Source of the DNA: Darksidea phi
Taxonomy: Eukaryota; Ascomycota; Dothideomycetes; Pleosporales; Lentitheciaceae
Direction: 5' to 3'
DNA length: 64,000 bases
Assembly: GCA_030770425.1 (NCBI GenBank)
Contig: JASJFT010000042.1
Coordinates: forward strand, 1-64,000
Part shown: piece after piece, positions 10,893-23,643 of the stretch
Numbering within the stretch: the stretch's first letter is position 1
Layout of the letters: every line of letters starts with the position of its first letter
Made by a program: the position numbers and the translations under genes
The notes under the pieces: model-generated
Told to the model about the DNA's origin: nothing
Databases searched by the model: none
The model's input: the letters and a program-made list of their open reading frames with translations, nothing else

Positions 10893-13517
10893 CTACCTCT
10901 TATACTCGGGCAGCTCTTCGCCGGCACCTTGCTCGTCTGACTGTCTACTTCGAGCAGGTCGCACTGCCCCGACGAGTCCCTCATCGTCATCATCTAACAC
11001 AGGTGCTGAAGGCGCCAACGCGAGACTCTGTATGCCCAGCAATGATGGCGCTGATGGTCCTTGTAATGATGGGCCAGCCTCAGCGCTGTCCCCTGGTGGG
11101 GCACTTGTCTGCATCTCTAGTCTCCTCCGTTGTAACTCTTGCTTATCGTCTGTGGGCTGGACATGTGATGATGATGAGAGAGAATAGTTTGGTACGGGAG
11201 CGGGTGACGCTATTGGTAATGCAGGAAGAGGTTTTGATCCATGTAAGTCATTACCAGAGGGAGGAGGCGATTGGCCAGGGTTTGCGTTGATGGTAAGCGA
11301 AGAACCCATAGTGGCGTTCGTTGTTGTCGTCCGATTATCGTCATCAGTCGTGCGCCGTTGTATGGAAGGTGCAGTTAGTGGACGCGATGTGGATGGTGTA
11401 GAATTAGGAAACGACGGAGGGGGCTGTGATGACGACATAGATGTAGGTGTAGGTGCGGACGGGCCAGGCACGAAGTAAAGTGGATATGGTTCGTCGTCCT
11501 CCAGCAACATTGGCGCAGAAGGCGGTATGCCGTGCTGAGCGGCGGGAGACGATGATGGTCCGTCGTCGCCGCCTGGAGGCTGCGATGGTAATAAGCGCGC
11601 TTCTGCCCTTATTATTTGTTCTTTCTCTGATAGGCCTTCTTCGTTCCTTAGTGGAGAACGATAAGGGGGGTGAGGAGTGCTGCTATCATGATAGCCTGGG
11701 GCATCATCATAAGCGCCCTCATAGCCATATCCATCATAATACTGGTCCTGCTGGTCGTACGCATAGTCCTCCTGGACCTGCCCACTAGAAGCGTGCGGGT
11801 CATCGTTTGGGCCGAGTGGGAACTCGTGTACGTTCGGTTGTGTCTCGGCTTTCGATTCCTGGTACTGTTGTCTTTGCTTGCCGTTCTTACTACTATCTTT
11901 TGTGCCAATAACGACCTCGAACAGGCATGAGACCACACCTTTCTCGCGTCGGATCGCATCCGTGTCAGCGAAGGTGCCTCCCCAAGTTGAGAACATGGAG
12001 CCTGCAGGGTCTTCGGCTAGTCTCATAGCCGGGCTTCCGTATTCAGTCGGAACATTGACAAGTCCAGCATTGGGAAGCATGCGATCAAGACCAGAAAGTT
12101 TGCCTTGAATGTCGACGACAACCTCGACAAAATATCTGAAGCTGATCATCGCTCCCGGCACGTTCGAAATGGTTGGAAAAACGTCGTCCGGAACACGTAC
12201 TGCACACTTCACTTCTGCCATTAATGTCCTTGGGTCGATGAACAGCGGTGCGAACGATTGTGACAAATCTTTCCGAAACAGATGACTTGAACCCGCAGAA
12301 GACAGAGACAGACCGCCGAGGCCGGTTCGCGACTTCGGGTAGTAATCTTCGGACTTGGTTTTGTCACCTTTACTGTTTGGTGCTACGGGCAATGCAGGAT
12401 GCATGTCGACTCTTGCTTGCCTGTAGAGCGTAATGATAATTCCCTTCAGGCTTCTTACATGCTTCGTATGATCGACCGATATAGTTATCGGTATTTGATC
12501 CCCACGTAAGAACCCGCCTTTTCTCACTTCGATAGTCGCGGTAATGGTCTTGCCTTTCAACGTTTGCTTGCTGCCACTTGTCGAACTGGTCTCCAACGCG
12601 GTGTGCACCGACCGAATGCCGTATTCAGTTCCTGAGGCATTACCACTACTGATATGACTTTCGAAGCTGGTATCACTAGGGGTAGGACTTTCGGGTCCGT
12701 CACCTTCTCCCGTTACACTGTTTAGCTCTGAGACTCTTCCACTCTTTGTCGATCCTGCACTTTCGGAGGCCTTCTGTCCGGAGTCCTGAGCAGGGGAGCG
12801 TCTCCGTGGTGGCTTTGTGCGAGCTCTTCGCGAAATAGGTTCCAAAGATATCACTCTGGGCTTGGGCTCAGGTATCGGGGCTACATCGATGACCTCCATT
12901 AGCGAAACTTTGGTGTCGCACGAGGATGTGGGTGAGATGGTCGTCGGCCGCGTCAGCGTAGATGTCAGCATATACGATATTGTTCCACGCTCAAACTACG
13001 TCACCATATCAGCCATGAACGTCCTATGCTAGGTGCCGTCTAAACTTACGTCTATGCTGCTGGGCAACCCTTTGGGCGGGAACTCTAGCTCAAAGTTGAA
13101 GTGATATACGCCCTCCCCTAACCTCCCCTCGCCGCAAAGCACTGCCTCATCCTCGAAAAGCGAAACAAAGCCATTGCCAAAATAACTGCCACCTTTTTTG
13201 CCTTTCCCCAGTCCTACTGTCGTGCTATAGTTCTTGTACGCATCGCCGGGAGAGTTTGGGTTTTTGAACACCTGGGCATATCCATGCAACGAAATGACTA
13301 GATGAGTTATGCGCAACGGCTTGATCACCTTCACTATGACGCTCCCACTGATAACATCCCCCGGCGCATACTGGCGGTGTGGGTCGTCGGGTTGTATGTA
13401 GAAATCTGTAAAGTTGCGCGTCTTCGACTGCAAAGGAGCGCGGAGCCTGGACAACAGCGACCTGCTCGAAAGCAAGGGGGACGATGTGGCGATACCGCGA
13501 GCCGGACTGGAAGTCAT
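10893..13517 (-). CDS. palF: arrestin-like pH-response protein PalF/Rim8
   Basis: PalF/Rim8 is the arrestin-like adaptor that binds the PalH sensor at alkaline pH and, when ubiquitinated, recruits ESCRT and leads to PacC processing. Two exons (13517-13050, 12995-10893; 54-nt intron, GTAAGT..GTAG) give 856 aa. The arrestin N domain begins near residue 30 (FYIQPDDPHRQYAPGDVISG) and includes ITHLVISLHGYAQVFKN and SLFEDEAVLCGEGRLGEG. The splice restores FERGTISYMLTSTLTRPTT, and the arrestin C domain continues to about residue 480. The tail is long, Pro/Ser-rich and disordered, ending LPEYKR. The ATG at 13517 is the first in frame before the domain. The 3' end faces the coiled-coil gene. Confidence 0.88.
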
Positions 13518-16232
13518 ACTCTTTGTACTGCCCACATCATGCGGCTACCAGGACCTAATCTACGAAGCAGTGCCGCGCACGACGACGGAATGCCAAGGTA
13601 AACGTCGCAGTTGTTAAGCCGAATTACCAAACTAAACTTGCGCAGCGAAACGTGGCGAGGAAGGTGTGGTGCGGATCGGTGCGCGGGAAGGACGCGTGGT
13701 AGCGGTTCGGTCGAGGGCGCAAGTGTCAGCGACGACGCCGGAGATATTATTGCACGGCCGAGAGGTAGCAAGTTCCGGGATTGCCCAGGTTTCGGTGTTG
13801 ATGTCTGGCACGAGCTAGACGTTGGATGCGCAACGAGGGGTGCGGCCGATCGTGACGCGCAATTGTCTCAGGTCGAATCGGTCGACTAAGGGGCTGCGCC
13901 GAAAGCAACGAGCAGCAGCGACACGAATCTGGATTGCGTGAGAAAGCAGTCAGCATTGCGATGCGCTGCAGTGATATTCGAAGGGTCCCACAGCGGACTA
14001 GAGGGGTGCAATGTTGTAATAGTGCTTGGGGGGGCTGTGCAAATGCTGGCGTCGAGGGTCAAGGGATGATCCGCATCATGCGCAACACAGTTCCCAAGAA
14101 GCACGAGATATGCGGTATATGCCTTGTGCTGTAGATGCCACAGGGTTGGAGAAGAGCGCAGCACGTACAGATAGACGTTGAGAGTTGGAACAATGCCGCC
14201 CAGGAAAGATCGGCCCTTAGCTATGCCAAGTCGAGGAACGGGGACCGCAGGGCCTTACGAGCTCCGCTTGGGCCCCAAAAGTATCGTGCGGTCACAGAAC
14301 GATGGGTAAGCTGACGGCATACGATGTTGCTGATGCTGTAGATTTCGCCGTTGAAGATAGTGAGGAAGTGAACAAGATCACTGAAGATATGAGGAGGAAA
14401 GCAGGACAACCAACATGAATCTCGGTGGTAATGGCCGTACGAGGGCGAGTGGGTCTTCAGCAGCGCGTGGAATCAGCGCTTGAGCTTACCGTGCATCCAG
14501 GGGCCCTGTCATACGACCGTCGAAGCGCCGCTGATTTGCGATTGCGCAGTAGAAGCACAGCCATCACCCTGCGATCCAACTGCTCTGCGTTAGGGACTTC
14601 CCGCACGGCTCTGACAATCCTGTTTCTGCACCGTAGATCAAGGCTAGGGGCTCGTTTGGTGATCGGGCCGCTACAGAGTCGGTGTGGTAGTACGGCCGTT
14701 GGCCGAAGGATCGGTGCGCCATGTTTTGGATGCAAGCTCGAAGTCAAGCATTCGCCAAGCGCTCTTTGAGGCTTGTCTTTGCTTCCTCCGTGCTGAATCG
14801 CGACCGTTGTTGTGGTACACTAGCGTGATCAAGCAGCGGTATTAGATCAGGCAGGGCTGTAGAGACCAAGTAGGACTGCCGGTCAACGCAGATGGATAGA
14901 CAGGCACAGAATGAGTAAGTACTGAACTGGTTAGCGAGATAGACACTGACGAGCGGACCAGACCTGGTCACGTCACACCGAAGACGCCATCGCCCGGGCC
15001 TGCGAGCTCAACAGCTTGAGGTCAATCGCAACCAACCAGCACATTTGTTCCGGTATCAGAACAGATCCTTGGGGTTTCGGCATATAAGACTTGATCTGAT
15101 AATAATTGTATTGTTCTTCATTGCAAGAAGCGGCTTGCTTGCAACATTGGCAAGAGCCAGCGGTCTAAACGCACGCGCAACGCTTCCGAATGGCGGCCGG
15201 AGCCGGAACTAGACAACAGACGATCATACCTGGCGCTAGCTCGAGGATGATTTTCCTAGCGTTAGCTTTACTATCACATCTCTTTGTCCAGAATCGCCCG
15301 CAGAACAGTACTCAGAAGTCTTCTCCTCGCGAGAGCGTTACGCTTGGGCTCGTCAGGACGTCCATAGGCTACACGCGGCAAGCTGGCCTCGTCAGGGGCA
15401 AGAGCACCCATATCTATGCGAAGACCCGCAGGCAATACGATGGGTCAACTGGCTAGACGCCTTCTACGATTGGAAGAGGAAAGTTCAGAACTAAGCTATG
15501 AAAGGCGAAGGTAGAGGGGCGCTTGTTAATAGGCCCTTCGTTTATTGGAATAGCCTGTTTTCCAAACTTGCTGAAGAGATCAAGGCAAAGCAGTGCAAGC
15601 TCTGCTCTGAAGAGTCAACAGAGGAGCGATGGTTCCGAGGGGCCAGCGCTTCTACTGTGCGATGCGACCGTGGAGAATGCCCTCGTCCTGAACCAGAAAC
15701 TGCCCTCTAGGTTTGGCGACGTGTTGGCTATCTCAATGGGAGGAAGATGGCTTGCCGCTCCGGTCCTGGTTGTCTAGGAAAGCCTTTGGGGTCATTTACT
15801 CGAAAACGCGTCCCTGAATTCATGTGGATCTGCGAAGATTATATCAAAATGAGCCAGAGAATCGGTGGGAAACGCCGCACAAGTGGGGCAGCGTAAGGTG
15901 GGAGAGTGAGGAGGGAAACGTTTGGGTGGAGAGGTTTTGGTGAAGCTGCTGCTGACGGAGTCGGCAAACCTAATCTTGAGGGCGCCTTTAGTCTAAGAAA
16001 TTATGCACTGAAGTCCTTCCGGATAAGCTTTTGCCAACTACACATGTACGTACGGATGCAGATTTCACTCGACCTGGTCATAGAATTGTAGAGCGTTTGA
16101 TTCTCCGATTGGTTAGCGCCTATTATGTAAGCGACAGCGACGCGTGATGACATCGGCCAGCTCACGCGAAGTCTCGGCATTTTCCACTCCTCATATGAGT
16201 GTTACTTGCTTGCAAGGCGCCCGCGACCAACG
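13518..16232. other. 2.7 kb region without a confident gene
   Basis: Several coding-like pieces occur but none forms a convincing model. On the minus strand between about 14410 and 13884 two hydrophobic segments (one with HFLTIFNGEIYSISNI, one with LNVYLYVLRSSPTLWHL and later FVSLLLVAFGAAP) could be exons of a membrane protein, with plausible GTATGC and GTAAGG donors, but the joins are uncertain. On the plus strand 15250-15495 holds an open stretch containing WVNWLDAFYDWKRKVQN with stops on both sides, possibly a gene remnant. The last 200 bases hold the CSC1 promoter. Confidence 0.3.
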
Positions 16233-18899
16233 ATGAATAATGATACCGACACCTGCACAGTAGGGCGAGACGACCCTTTGGGCACCTCGAACCCCAGGGA
16301 CACGCGCATCCAGATCTACATCTCGATCGCACTAGGTGCAGTAGCTTTCCTGACTTTTTGTGTCAGTCGTTCTGAAGCCGAACCCAATATAGCTTGCTAA
16401 TGAGCTGTGCAGTTTCTCCGACCACGGTGGAAAGGCTTGTACGCCGCGCGGAAGAAGCAGAGCAGCCGAGCGACGGCGCTCCCTGAGCTCCCCGATGGCT
16501 TTCTGGCTTGGATGCTCCCGCTGTGGCGGATAACGAACGAGCAAGTGTTAGCGTCCGCCGGCCTAGACGCCTATGTGTACCTCGCCTTTTACAAATTAGC
16601 CATCAAATTCCTCGTTATCGCGCTATTCTTCGCCCTGACGGTCATCAAACCTGTGCACGATACACATCCGGAGAAGCCGATACAGGACGATGACAGGAAG
16701 GACCGTCACAAGCGTGAGGATGCTCCCATAACCTGGACCGCCATGGCTACAGATTACGAATACTACTCCGATTATCTTTGGATGTACCTTGTCTTCGCAT
16801 ATCTATTTACTGGCTTGTTGCTATACCTGATCGTTTCGACGACGAGGAAGATCATCGAGGTTCGGCAACAATATCTAGGCAGTCAGACCACCATTACAGA
16901 CCGCACGATCCGACTGTCAGGCATACCGCTAGATTTGAGGTCTGAAGAGAAGATCAAAGAATTTATCGAAGATCTCGGCATTGGTGCAGTCGAGAGTGTC
17001 ACTCTCTGCAAAAATTGGAAAGAGCTGGACAATCGCATTGCGCAGAGAGAGACCGTACTAAGGAAGCTTGAGGAAGCATGGACGGTCTACCTCGGCAATA
17101 GGAGAGTGGAGCGAAGCCTAGAAACTCTACCTGTGGTGCAGCCTCGTCCACCAGCGCCAGCAATACGTGATGATGATGCTGAAGAGGGGGAAGCTAGTCA
17201 ACTCCTCAACGACACCGACCGAGGCCCCGACTATATCATTCCATATGCCCGACAACGTCCAATGGCGAAGCTTTGGTACGGCCGTTTCAAGTTGCGCTTC
17301 AAGAATGTCGATGCGATCAATTACTACGAGGAGAAGTTACGTAGGATAGACAGCGACATCAGACGCCTCCGCAAGAGAGACTTCGAACCAACGCCACTTG
17401 CTTTTGTCACTATGGACAGCGTCGCAAGCGCCCAAATGGCTATTCAAGCGGTCCTGGACCCCTCGCCACTCCAGCTCCTCGCAAACAGCAGCCCAGCGCC
17501 ATCCGACGTTGTCTGGACGAATACATATCTCGCGCGCGGGAAAAGGATGTTGTGGGCTTGGTCTATCACAGCTTTTATTGGTATTCTTAGCATTTTCTGG
17601 TCCGTTTTGCTCGTGCCGGTCGCTGGAGCTTTGAATACTTGCGCTATCCACGAAGTGTTTCCTGGGCTAGCGTACGCATTGGATTCTCATGAATTGCTAC
17701 GGTCCCTTGTGAATACCCAGCTGCCTACGCTGGCAGTCACACTACTAAACGTTCTTGTGCCATTCCTGTACGATTGTAAGTGATGGCAACCTCAACGTAC
17801 TAGTTGTTGAATTAACAGAAGCTAGGGTTGGCGAATCAGCAAGGCATGATATCCCAGGGCGATGTGGAGCTCTCGGTCATATCAAAGAACTTCTTCTTCA
17901 CATTTTTTAATTTCTTCTTCGTCTTCACAATCCTTGGAACTGCGTCTGGAGTATTAGAAATGCGTGATCGCCTCGGAAAAAGTTTCGCCGACACTTCGAC
18001 TATTGCTACTACGCTTGCAAAGTCTTTAGCAAGGCTATTGGGCTTCTACACCAACTACATCATCTTGCAAGGGTTTGGCCTCTTCCCGCTCCGGCTCATG
18101 GAAGTCGGCGCTCTTTCACTATACCCAATTAACTTGATGGGTGCCAAAACGCCTCGAGGTAATTTGGCCTATAAAGCTCGTTGCAACTTCTCTAACACAT
18201 CCTATAGACTACGCTGAGTTGGTACAACCTCCAGTCTTCAGCTACGGATTCTTCCTACCCCAGACCATCCTCATATTCATCATTTGCCTAGTCTACAGCG
18301 TCCTACGAGACTCTTGGCAAGTCCTTCTAAGTGGACTCGCATACTTCATGATCGGTCACTTCGTCCACAAATATCAACTATTGTATGCTATGGAGCATCG
18401 CCAACACTCCACCGGCAAAGGATGGATGATGATGTGCGATCGCGTCATCGTAGGAGCTGTACTTTTCCAACTCACTCTGGCCGGCCAGTTAGCCCTGAGA
18501 AAGGCTTTCAAGCGAGCTGTCTTGATAGCTCCTCTCGTGATCGGCACGCTATGGTTTGCCTTTATATACGGCCGCACCTATCGACCTTTGATGAAATTCA
18601 TCGCTTTGAAGAGCCTTCGACGTGCTGAACATTCGGGTCTCGGCCGCGACGTTCAAGAGGAGGCAGTGTCATCCGAAACACAAAATGGACATACGGTTGT
18701 GGGTCGGCAGACTTTGGATGAAGCGAGAGAGAGTGGGTTGCGTTTCGAGCCTCCAAGCTTGGTCATGCCGTAAGTCCTCTGGACGTCCCCCCGCCGCATT
18801 GACTAACAGCTTATGCATAGACTGGATGATGTTTGGATTGTCGATAAACGCGCCAGGTCAGAGAACAACTCGGCGTCTCAAAGCATAAACGACGACTGA
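16233..18899 (+). CDS. CSC1/OSCA-family (DUF221) membrane channel
   Basis: This is a member of the family that includes yeast Csc1 and Phm7 and plant OSCA, hyperosmolality- or stretch-gated cation channels of the plasma membrane or ER. Five exons (16233-16361, 16413-17775, 17826-18158, 18208-18769, 18821-18899; introns 49-51 nt) give 821 aa. The first membrane helix (IYISIALGAVAFLTFC) is followed by LRPRWKGLYAARK. Two more helices lie near residues 100 and 145. The large cytosolic domain (about 180-380) contains DRTIRLSGIP and ends with VWTNTY. The multi-helix core runs from about 400 to 680 (LNVLVPFLYDWLANQQG, then FFFTFFNFFFVFTILG), with a soluble acidic tail. The intron at 17776 recreates the Trp codon of YDWLANQQ. 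Confidence 0.88.
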
Positions 18900-19467
18900 G
18901 AGTGGTTGGGCCCCTCCTTCCTCCCTTGTCGTGTAATGACTCTAGCACCTTCTTGTACAAATTTCCTCCTCAGACAGTAACTTCCTTTGTAGACTCGTGG
19001 TAGTCCCTTCTTGTTTAAGACGTTTGATACCCTCTGATACAACCAAATCTATTATTTGCACTTGACTCACTCCTACACGCCATTCATGGCCCTTCCAGCA
19101 TATCCTTTTCTCCCCGCAGCTATTCAACGAACATCAATCCGCCAATAGCTTTCTAGTCTGCTTTTCCTCCACCCTATACCTTTATTCCTCTTCTACTTAG
19201 TTGCGTGGCCGGGTGGTTCTGGCATACTGGCGCGGTTTTCATTCATTTCTACTCTCGACGACCTAAACTACGACCAGTGCACCTCCAATTGGGGGTGCTA
19301 CCACAACGTCTTCCCAGATATACCTTTCGCGGGGTGTGGCCGGTACACAGTCTGCACCAGCGCTTCCGTTCCTTGAATACGAGCCGTTTGAGGTCGCTTC
19401 TTACTTTGAGTCGCCGCGCCAGCATTCGTTACACCTAAGTCCGCCAGCCACACGATCGCTTGCAAGA
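18900..19467. other. intergenic region and 5' leader of the F-box gene
   Basis: It holds the 3' region of the CSC1 gene and a CT-rich leader (about 19130-19260) of the next gene. The F-box frame is open back to 19336 but only from a GTG; the first ATG in frame is at 19468. Confidence 0.4.
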
Positions 19468-22400
19468 ATGTCATATTCCTCCGAGCCGCAAACTCACACC
19501 CAAAGGACTCCACCGGAACATAGTCATGCGCCTGTGAATGCCGAAAGTTCGTCGCCGGGTACTGGTACACGACCAAAGGATCCGGTCGCAACTAACACGC
19601 CTCCAACGAAACGATCCGACGTCCTCCGTCACGTATTTCCTCTTCCACGCACTGTTTCTGCCGCACAGAGATCTGCTGCCCGTGTCACAAAGTCCGAGCT
19701 TCGCAAAAGCCCACCGTCATCGAGCAGGCTTTCGAAGCGACGGGTAGCGTTTCACAAGGTGTTCACTTCATTCTTCCACAATACTCCGGCAGCAATTGTA
19801 CCACGCCCGATCAATCTACCAACAGGCTCGAGTGCCTCCAGTACCCGTTCCCAGGTCGGCTCGGGTTCCAATTACAGCTCCATGCCGAGCATAGAATTCG
19901 TATCGCCCGGAGCCTTTATATTCAGTGGACCAAGCCTAAGATCCCGTTCGGGATCATTCAGTAACTCTACGTCGCGATTGCCGAGCTTCGCTGACAACTG
20001 CGGCGACTGGCGCTCGCTTCGCCGTGTACGTTCAGATACACTCTCGATCGAAGAGATCAGTCTCCTTGAAGATGGCATTCTGGAGCCTTATGTTGAAAAC
20101 GGCATCGTCCGCAGCATGTCCAATGTTCTTCTGGATGTTGAGACGCCGCTTGAAGAGTTGAACATTCCTATACTAGAGGATGTCGAAGAGGATGTCCAGT
20201 CATTATCTGAGGGAGCGAGTTTCCAAACGCAACCCGATCGACCTTATCTCGATGCATCTTTTGCCAGCATGTTATTGCCATCCTTGAGCTTTGCCTCTCG
20301 GAAAGCATTAAGGGGCACATGTCGAGCATGGCATGCGGTAATTGACCACATCGCACCTCTAGCATTTCCAGCCTCGTACCGTGCTCCCCACGAGATGGTC
20401 CAACAGATCTACAGATACCTCAGCCCTAAAGATTTCAACGCTGCCCGTCATACCTGTCGAAGTTGGATGCGAGCCAGTTTAGACAAAAATGTATTAGTCA
20501 TGATGCTGCAGCGAGGTGGCTGGTGGAGCAGCGCGGAATTCAGTCTAGCAAAGAGAAACCACGTCGCAAGTCGTAATTATGCTGCTATTAACACGAGCGA
20601 GGAGTGGTTCCTCAGCCGGCGCCTGTCACGAGAGTGTGCCTTATCTTCAGGATGGACCGGTAATGGTTTGGACTCTGGGAGAGGTTGCAAAGTTATAGTA
20701 GAAGTCTCTAACACCGACTTTACGGATCTCGCTAATGGCCATTCCGGTTCGGAGCGTCGGCAGCCCGGAGGACTGGTGATCACAACAAGCATCTGCGGCC
20801 AATTCTCACTCGTCGCAAGAGATACTCTGATCCATATTTACGAGCTTCGAGGTGCTGGTTTAATACCAGTCACCAGTGTTATGTGTCCAAGAAGGGTCCT
20901 ATCGATGTGTATGGACGCATCTTCTGGCAGAAACGCCGTTGCCGCTCTTCTTGAGGGTAGGATGGGTATAGTGTGCGAGCTTCATTACGGCCATAAACCT
21001 GACGAGAATCGGGTGGAGATACATATTGAGACTCGAGGACACCCCTATCGGACGTCTGCGAATACTCCTATAATGATAAGTGGCGGAAGCGATTTTGAAG
21101 CTGGAGAGGCTGCCGCCGATAACACATCGCTGTCGCAACATCATGGTCATGGTTACCTTGAAGAACCAAACCGAACGCCATTCGAATCCATCGATGTGCG
21201 GTCGAACTACGAAGCTGTTTCGCTCCAGGAAGTCAACGATCACCGTACATACATCCAGAATCATGTCAACCAAACGTGGAACCTGAACCTTCGGGGAGCA
21301 CCCTCACGGACCTCGTCGGGAGCCGACTCAGGACATACTAAAGCATGCGTCTGTAGCATTCCGCTCGAGAATGGAACCTCCACGTTTTATCGACACTTGT
21401 GCTCTGAGGACGACCCACCACGCAGCGTTTCTATATGCCCTCAACGTCGTTGCGTAGCGTTTGGCTGCTCTGCGGGCATCGAGCTACATTGGATAGATGC
21501 TCTTACAGGCCAAAGCTTGAGTCGTTGGTTCCCACTCACGGCACCATCAGACTACCTATACTTTCTGGCTCCTAGGCCTGGCTTCGAGTCGGCCAAAAAA
21601 CTACGTCTCATCTCAAGTGCTGCTCATCCTGATGACCGTCCAGCCATATCCCGCAAGTTCTTCCTCGATCGTCCTACAGTGAGCTCCTTCTGGGGCTCCT
21701 TTGGCTTCGAAGGTAATCCTCGTCGTTCTGGCTTACCAAATTGCGATCATTATCACGCTATTCCTCTTAGCGATGGTCACCATGTCCTCTTCATCGACCC
21801 GCAAACAGGTAAGCTTTTCATAGGCTGCGATGCACCTCTCGGCGGCCCCACAAAGCTCCTTCGCAAAGTCATGTTCATACCACCGCCGTCAGCAAATAAT
21901 CAAGCACCGCGTCTCTACAATTCTGCTTTTGACATGTCGTGGGGCGCCCGGATCGTCGTCGCTTTCGGCGACACTGTCGTCTTCTACAGCGTACCGCCCG
22001 ATGTATGCAATCTCTCAGGCGCAGAACAGAAAGCTGAGAGCTGGGATGTATATAATTCGCCCCCTTTCAATGGTGAACGGCGTACCGCAGACCACTGGCT
22101 CAACTGGTGGAGTGAACCCTACTTCTCTAATCGCAGGGGTGAAAACCCCATCTGGCCGATCGCCATCCAAGGAACCGAGATCGGCACATTGAGGGACGTG
22201 TGCGAGTTGACGGTTTCTACGAAACCGGATATCACCATTTGGGGCTTTACGTTGGACTCGCAGTGTAAGACGTGGCAGTTACGCAATCACGCTGATGCTG
22301 TCATGCGCTCGCAGAGGTATGTGTGTCGAAGCGGGATTGTGCATGAGGCATATACAGTCGATGGAGCTAGGGATGTCATCATGACAGATATCGCGTCTCT

Positions 22401-22722
22401 TCCGCCCTCGTCGCCTCCATCGCCGCCTGCAAGCCCGCCGCTTAGCGATAGCGAAACGCAGCGCTCGGTGGGATTCGATGGGTGCTCGTCGCAGGTTTGG
22501 GAACAGGAGAAGGAGAGCATGCATGGTATGATGGTGGGAAATGGAGAGGGAAGTGAAGCGAGGAGGTTGACAGCGGCGTTGAGTGTGGAGAATGATGAGT
22601 GGGTCGATCTTGTCGACGTCAGGGGATGTGACGCGTGGTATGAGGGGAATGGTGATGTGGTAGTTGTGCCGAGGTTTGGGGAAGCTTGTGGAACTGCGCG
22701 AGAAGGTGAGAGAGGTGATTAG
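19468..22722 (+). CDS. large F-box protein, probably with a beta-propeller C-terminal region
   Basis: F-box proteins bind Skp1 and bring substrates to SCF ubiquitin ligases. This single-exon gene encodes 1084 aa. Residues 1-200 are Ser/Thr/Pro-rich and disordered. A helical domain near 250-300 (MLLPSLSFASRKALRGTCRAWHAVIDHI) leads into the F-box-like stretch at about 305-345 (APHEMVQQIYRYLSPKDFN, then CRSWMRASLD). From about 440 to 960 there are repeated beta-strand-like units (GQFSLVARDTLIHIYELRG, RCVAFGCSAGIELHWID, ARIVVAFGDTVVFYSV), which look like WD40-type blades with poor consensus. The tail is acidic and low complexity. The substrate is unknown; this arrangement is seen in conserved uncharacterised fungal proteins. 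Confidence 0.75.
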   Translation: MSYSSEPQTHTQRTPPEHSHAPVNAESSSPGTGTRPKDPVATNTPPTKRSDVLRHVFPLPRTVSAAQRSAARVTKSELRKSPPSSSRLSKRRVAFHKVFTSFFHNTPAAIVPRPINLPTGSSASSTRSQVGSGSNYSSMPSIEFVSPGAFIFSGPSLRSRSGSFSNSTSRLPSFADNCGDWRSLRRVRSDTLSIEEISLLEDGILEPYVENGIVRSMSNVLLDVETPLEELNIPILEDVEEDVQSLSEGASFQTQPDRPYLDASFASMLLPSLSFASRKALRGTCRAWHAVIDHIAPLAFPASYRAPHEMVQQIYRYLSPKDFNAARHTCRSWMRASLDKNVLVMMLQRGGWWSSAEFSLAKRNHVASRNYAAINTSEEWFLSRRLSRECALSSGWTGNGLDSGRGCKVIVEVSNTDFTDLANGHSGSERRQPGGLVITTSICGQFSLVARDTLIHIYELRGAGLIPVTSVMCPRRVLSMCMDASSGRNAVAALLEGRMGIVCELHYGHKPDENRVEIHIETRGHPYRTSANTPIMISGGSDFEAGEAAADNTSLSQHHGHGYLEEPNRTPFESIDVRSNYEAVSLQEVNDHRTYIQNHVNQTWNLNLRGAPSRTSSGADSGHTKACVCSIPLENGTSTFYRHLCSEDDPPRSVSICPQRRCVAFGCSAGIELHWIDALTGQSLSRWFPLTAPSDYLYFLAPRPGFESAKKLRLISSAAHPDDRPAISRKFFLDRPTVSSFWGSFGFEGNPRRSGLPNCDHYHAIPLSDGHHVLFIDPQTGKLFIGCDAPLGGPTKLLRKVMFIPPPSANNQAPRLYNSAFDMSWGARIVVAFGDTVVFYSVPPDVCNLSGAEQKAESWDVYNSPPFNGERRTADHWLNWWSEPYFSNRRGENPIWPIAIQGTEIGTLRDVCELTVSTKPDITIWGFTLDSQCKTWQLRNHADAVMRSQRYVCRSGIVHEAYTVDGARDVIMTDIASLPPSSPPSPPASPPLSDSETQRSVGFDGCSSQVWEQEKESMHGMMVGNGEGSEARRLTAALSVENDEWVDLVDVRGCDAWYEGNGDVVVVPRFGEACGTAREGERGD

Positions 22723-23643
22723 GTGAGGGATGAGTGGGTGAATACTTTTGGATACCTAACTTCATGTCCTATGTTGTCCTCTAGACCAGGTACCCCTGCA
22801 AATACCGCATTACTACCGTAGTCCTATATATACTTGTGTGACCGTATATTCTTCTTGATAGTTCTTATTTGTGTTTGATCCGTTTAAAAAGAGCGTACAA
22901 AATCCAGTGCAACCGACGCTAGGACCGCGCATCCGCCTTGACACCTCACGCATGCGGGTCCCTTAATCGTAACGATAGATCGACCAAAACCATGCCGTAA
23001 TATGTAAGCCAAACTGCAAAGGCAGCGTACAACAACAAACTACACACTAAACACATAGCTTTGAAAACTACTAATATTACTATCACACGGCCCGTGGGCT
23101 TGCGTCTCCTCACAGCAACCGCTGTATATACAGAAATGCCTCTCAAGCGAAATCCGACCGTTACAAACAAAACAAAATAGCCTCTCTGCATAGCCATGCG
23201 TTAACACCAATGAACGCCGGCCACGAAGTCAAAAGAGATGATAACGAACAAGTGATAAGAAGAAGAAAAAGAAGAATATGAGAAGAGTAAATTTAAGCGA
23301 CATGCTCCTCGGTTCCCCGCCATGCAGCGACACCAAAAACAGGTAAAAGCGTGGTGCTACAACGCCGACGCGACGAAAATCGCTGCAGGTACTCCCGAAT
23401 CAATGCAAGGCAGGCGGTAACGGGACCCCCCAACCCGATGCAAGCTAAGAAACAAGTTTGCTGCTTGTGGTAAGATAAGTCGCCCGGGCCCCACGGAACT
23501 ATGCATCCGGACTCTCGCTATAGTAACGCTTTTGAAAATGCTCAAACCCACAACACAGATCCCGACTTGCTTCGTCCTAGCAAACACCCACTACTCCGGA
23601 CTCTTCTCTGCCCCGGTGGCGCATAGACGATAGGACAGTGCCC
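22723..23643. other. convergent intergenic region
   Basis: The F-box gene and the Csi2-like gene end here. An 83-codon minus-strand frame with hydrophobic content lies at 22946-23197, but it has no recognisable family and probably falls in untranslated DNA. Nothing else is seen. Confidence 0.35.
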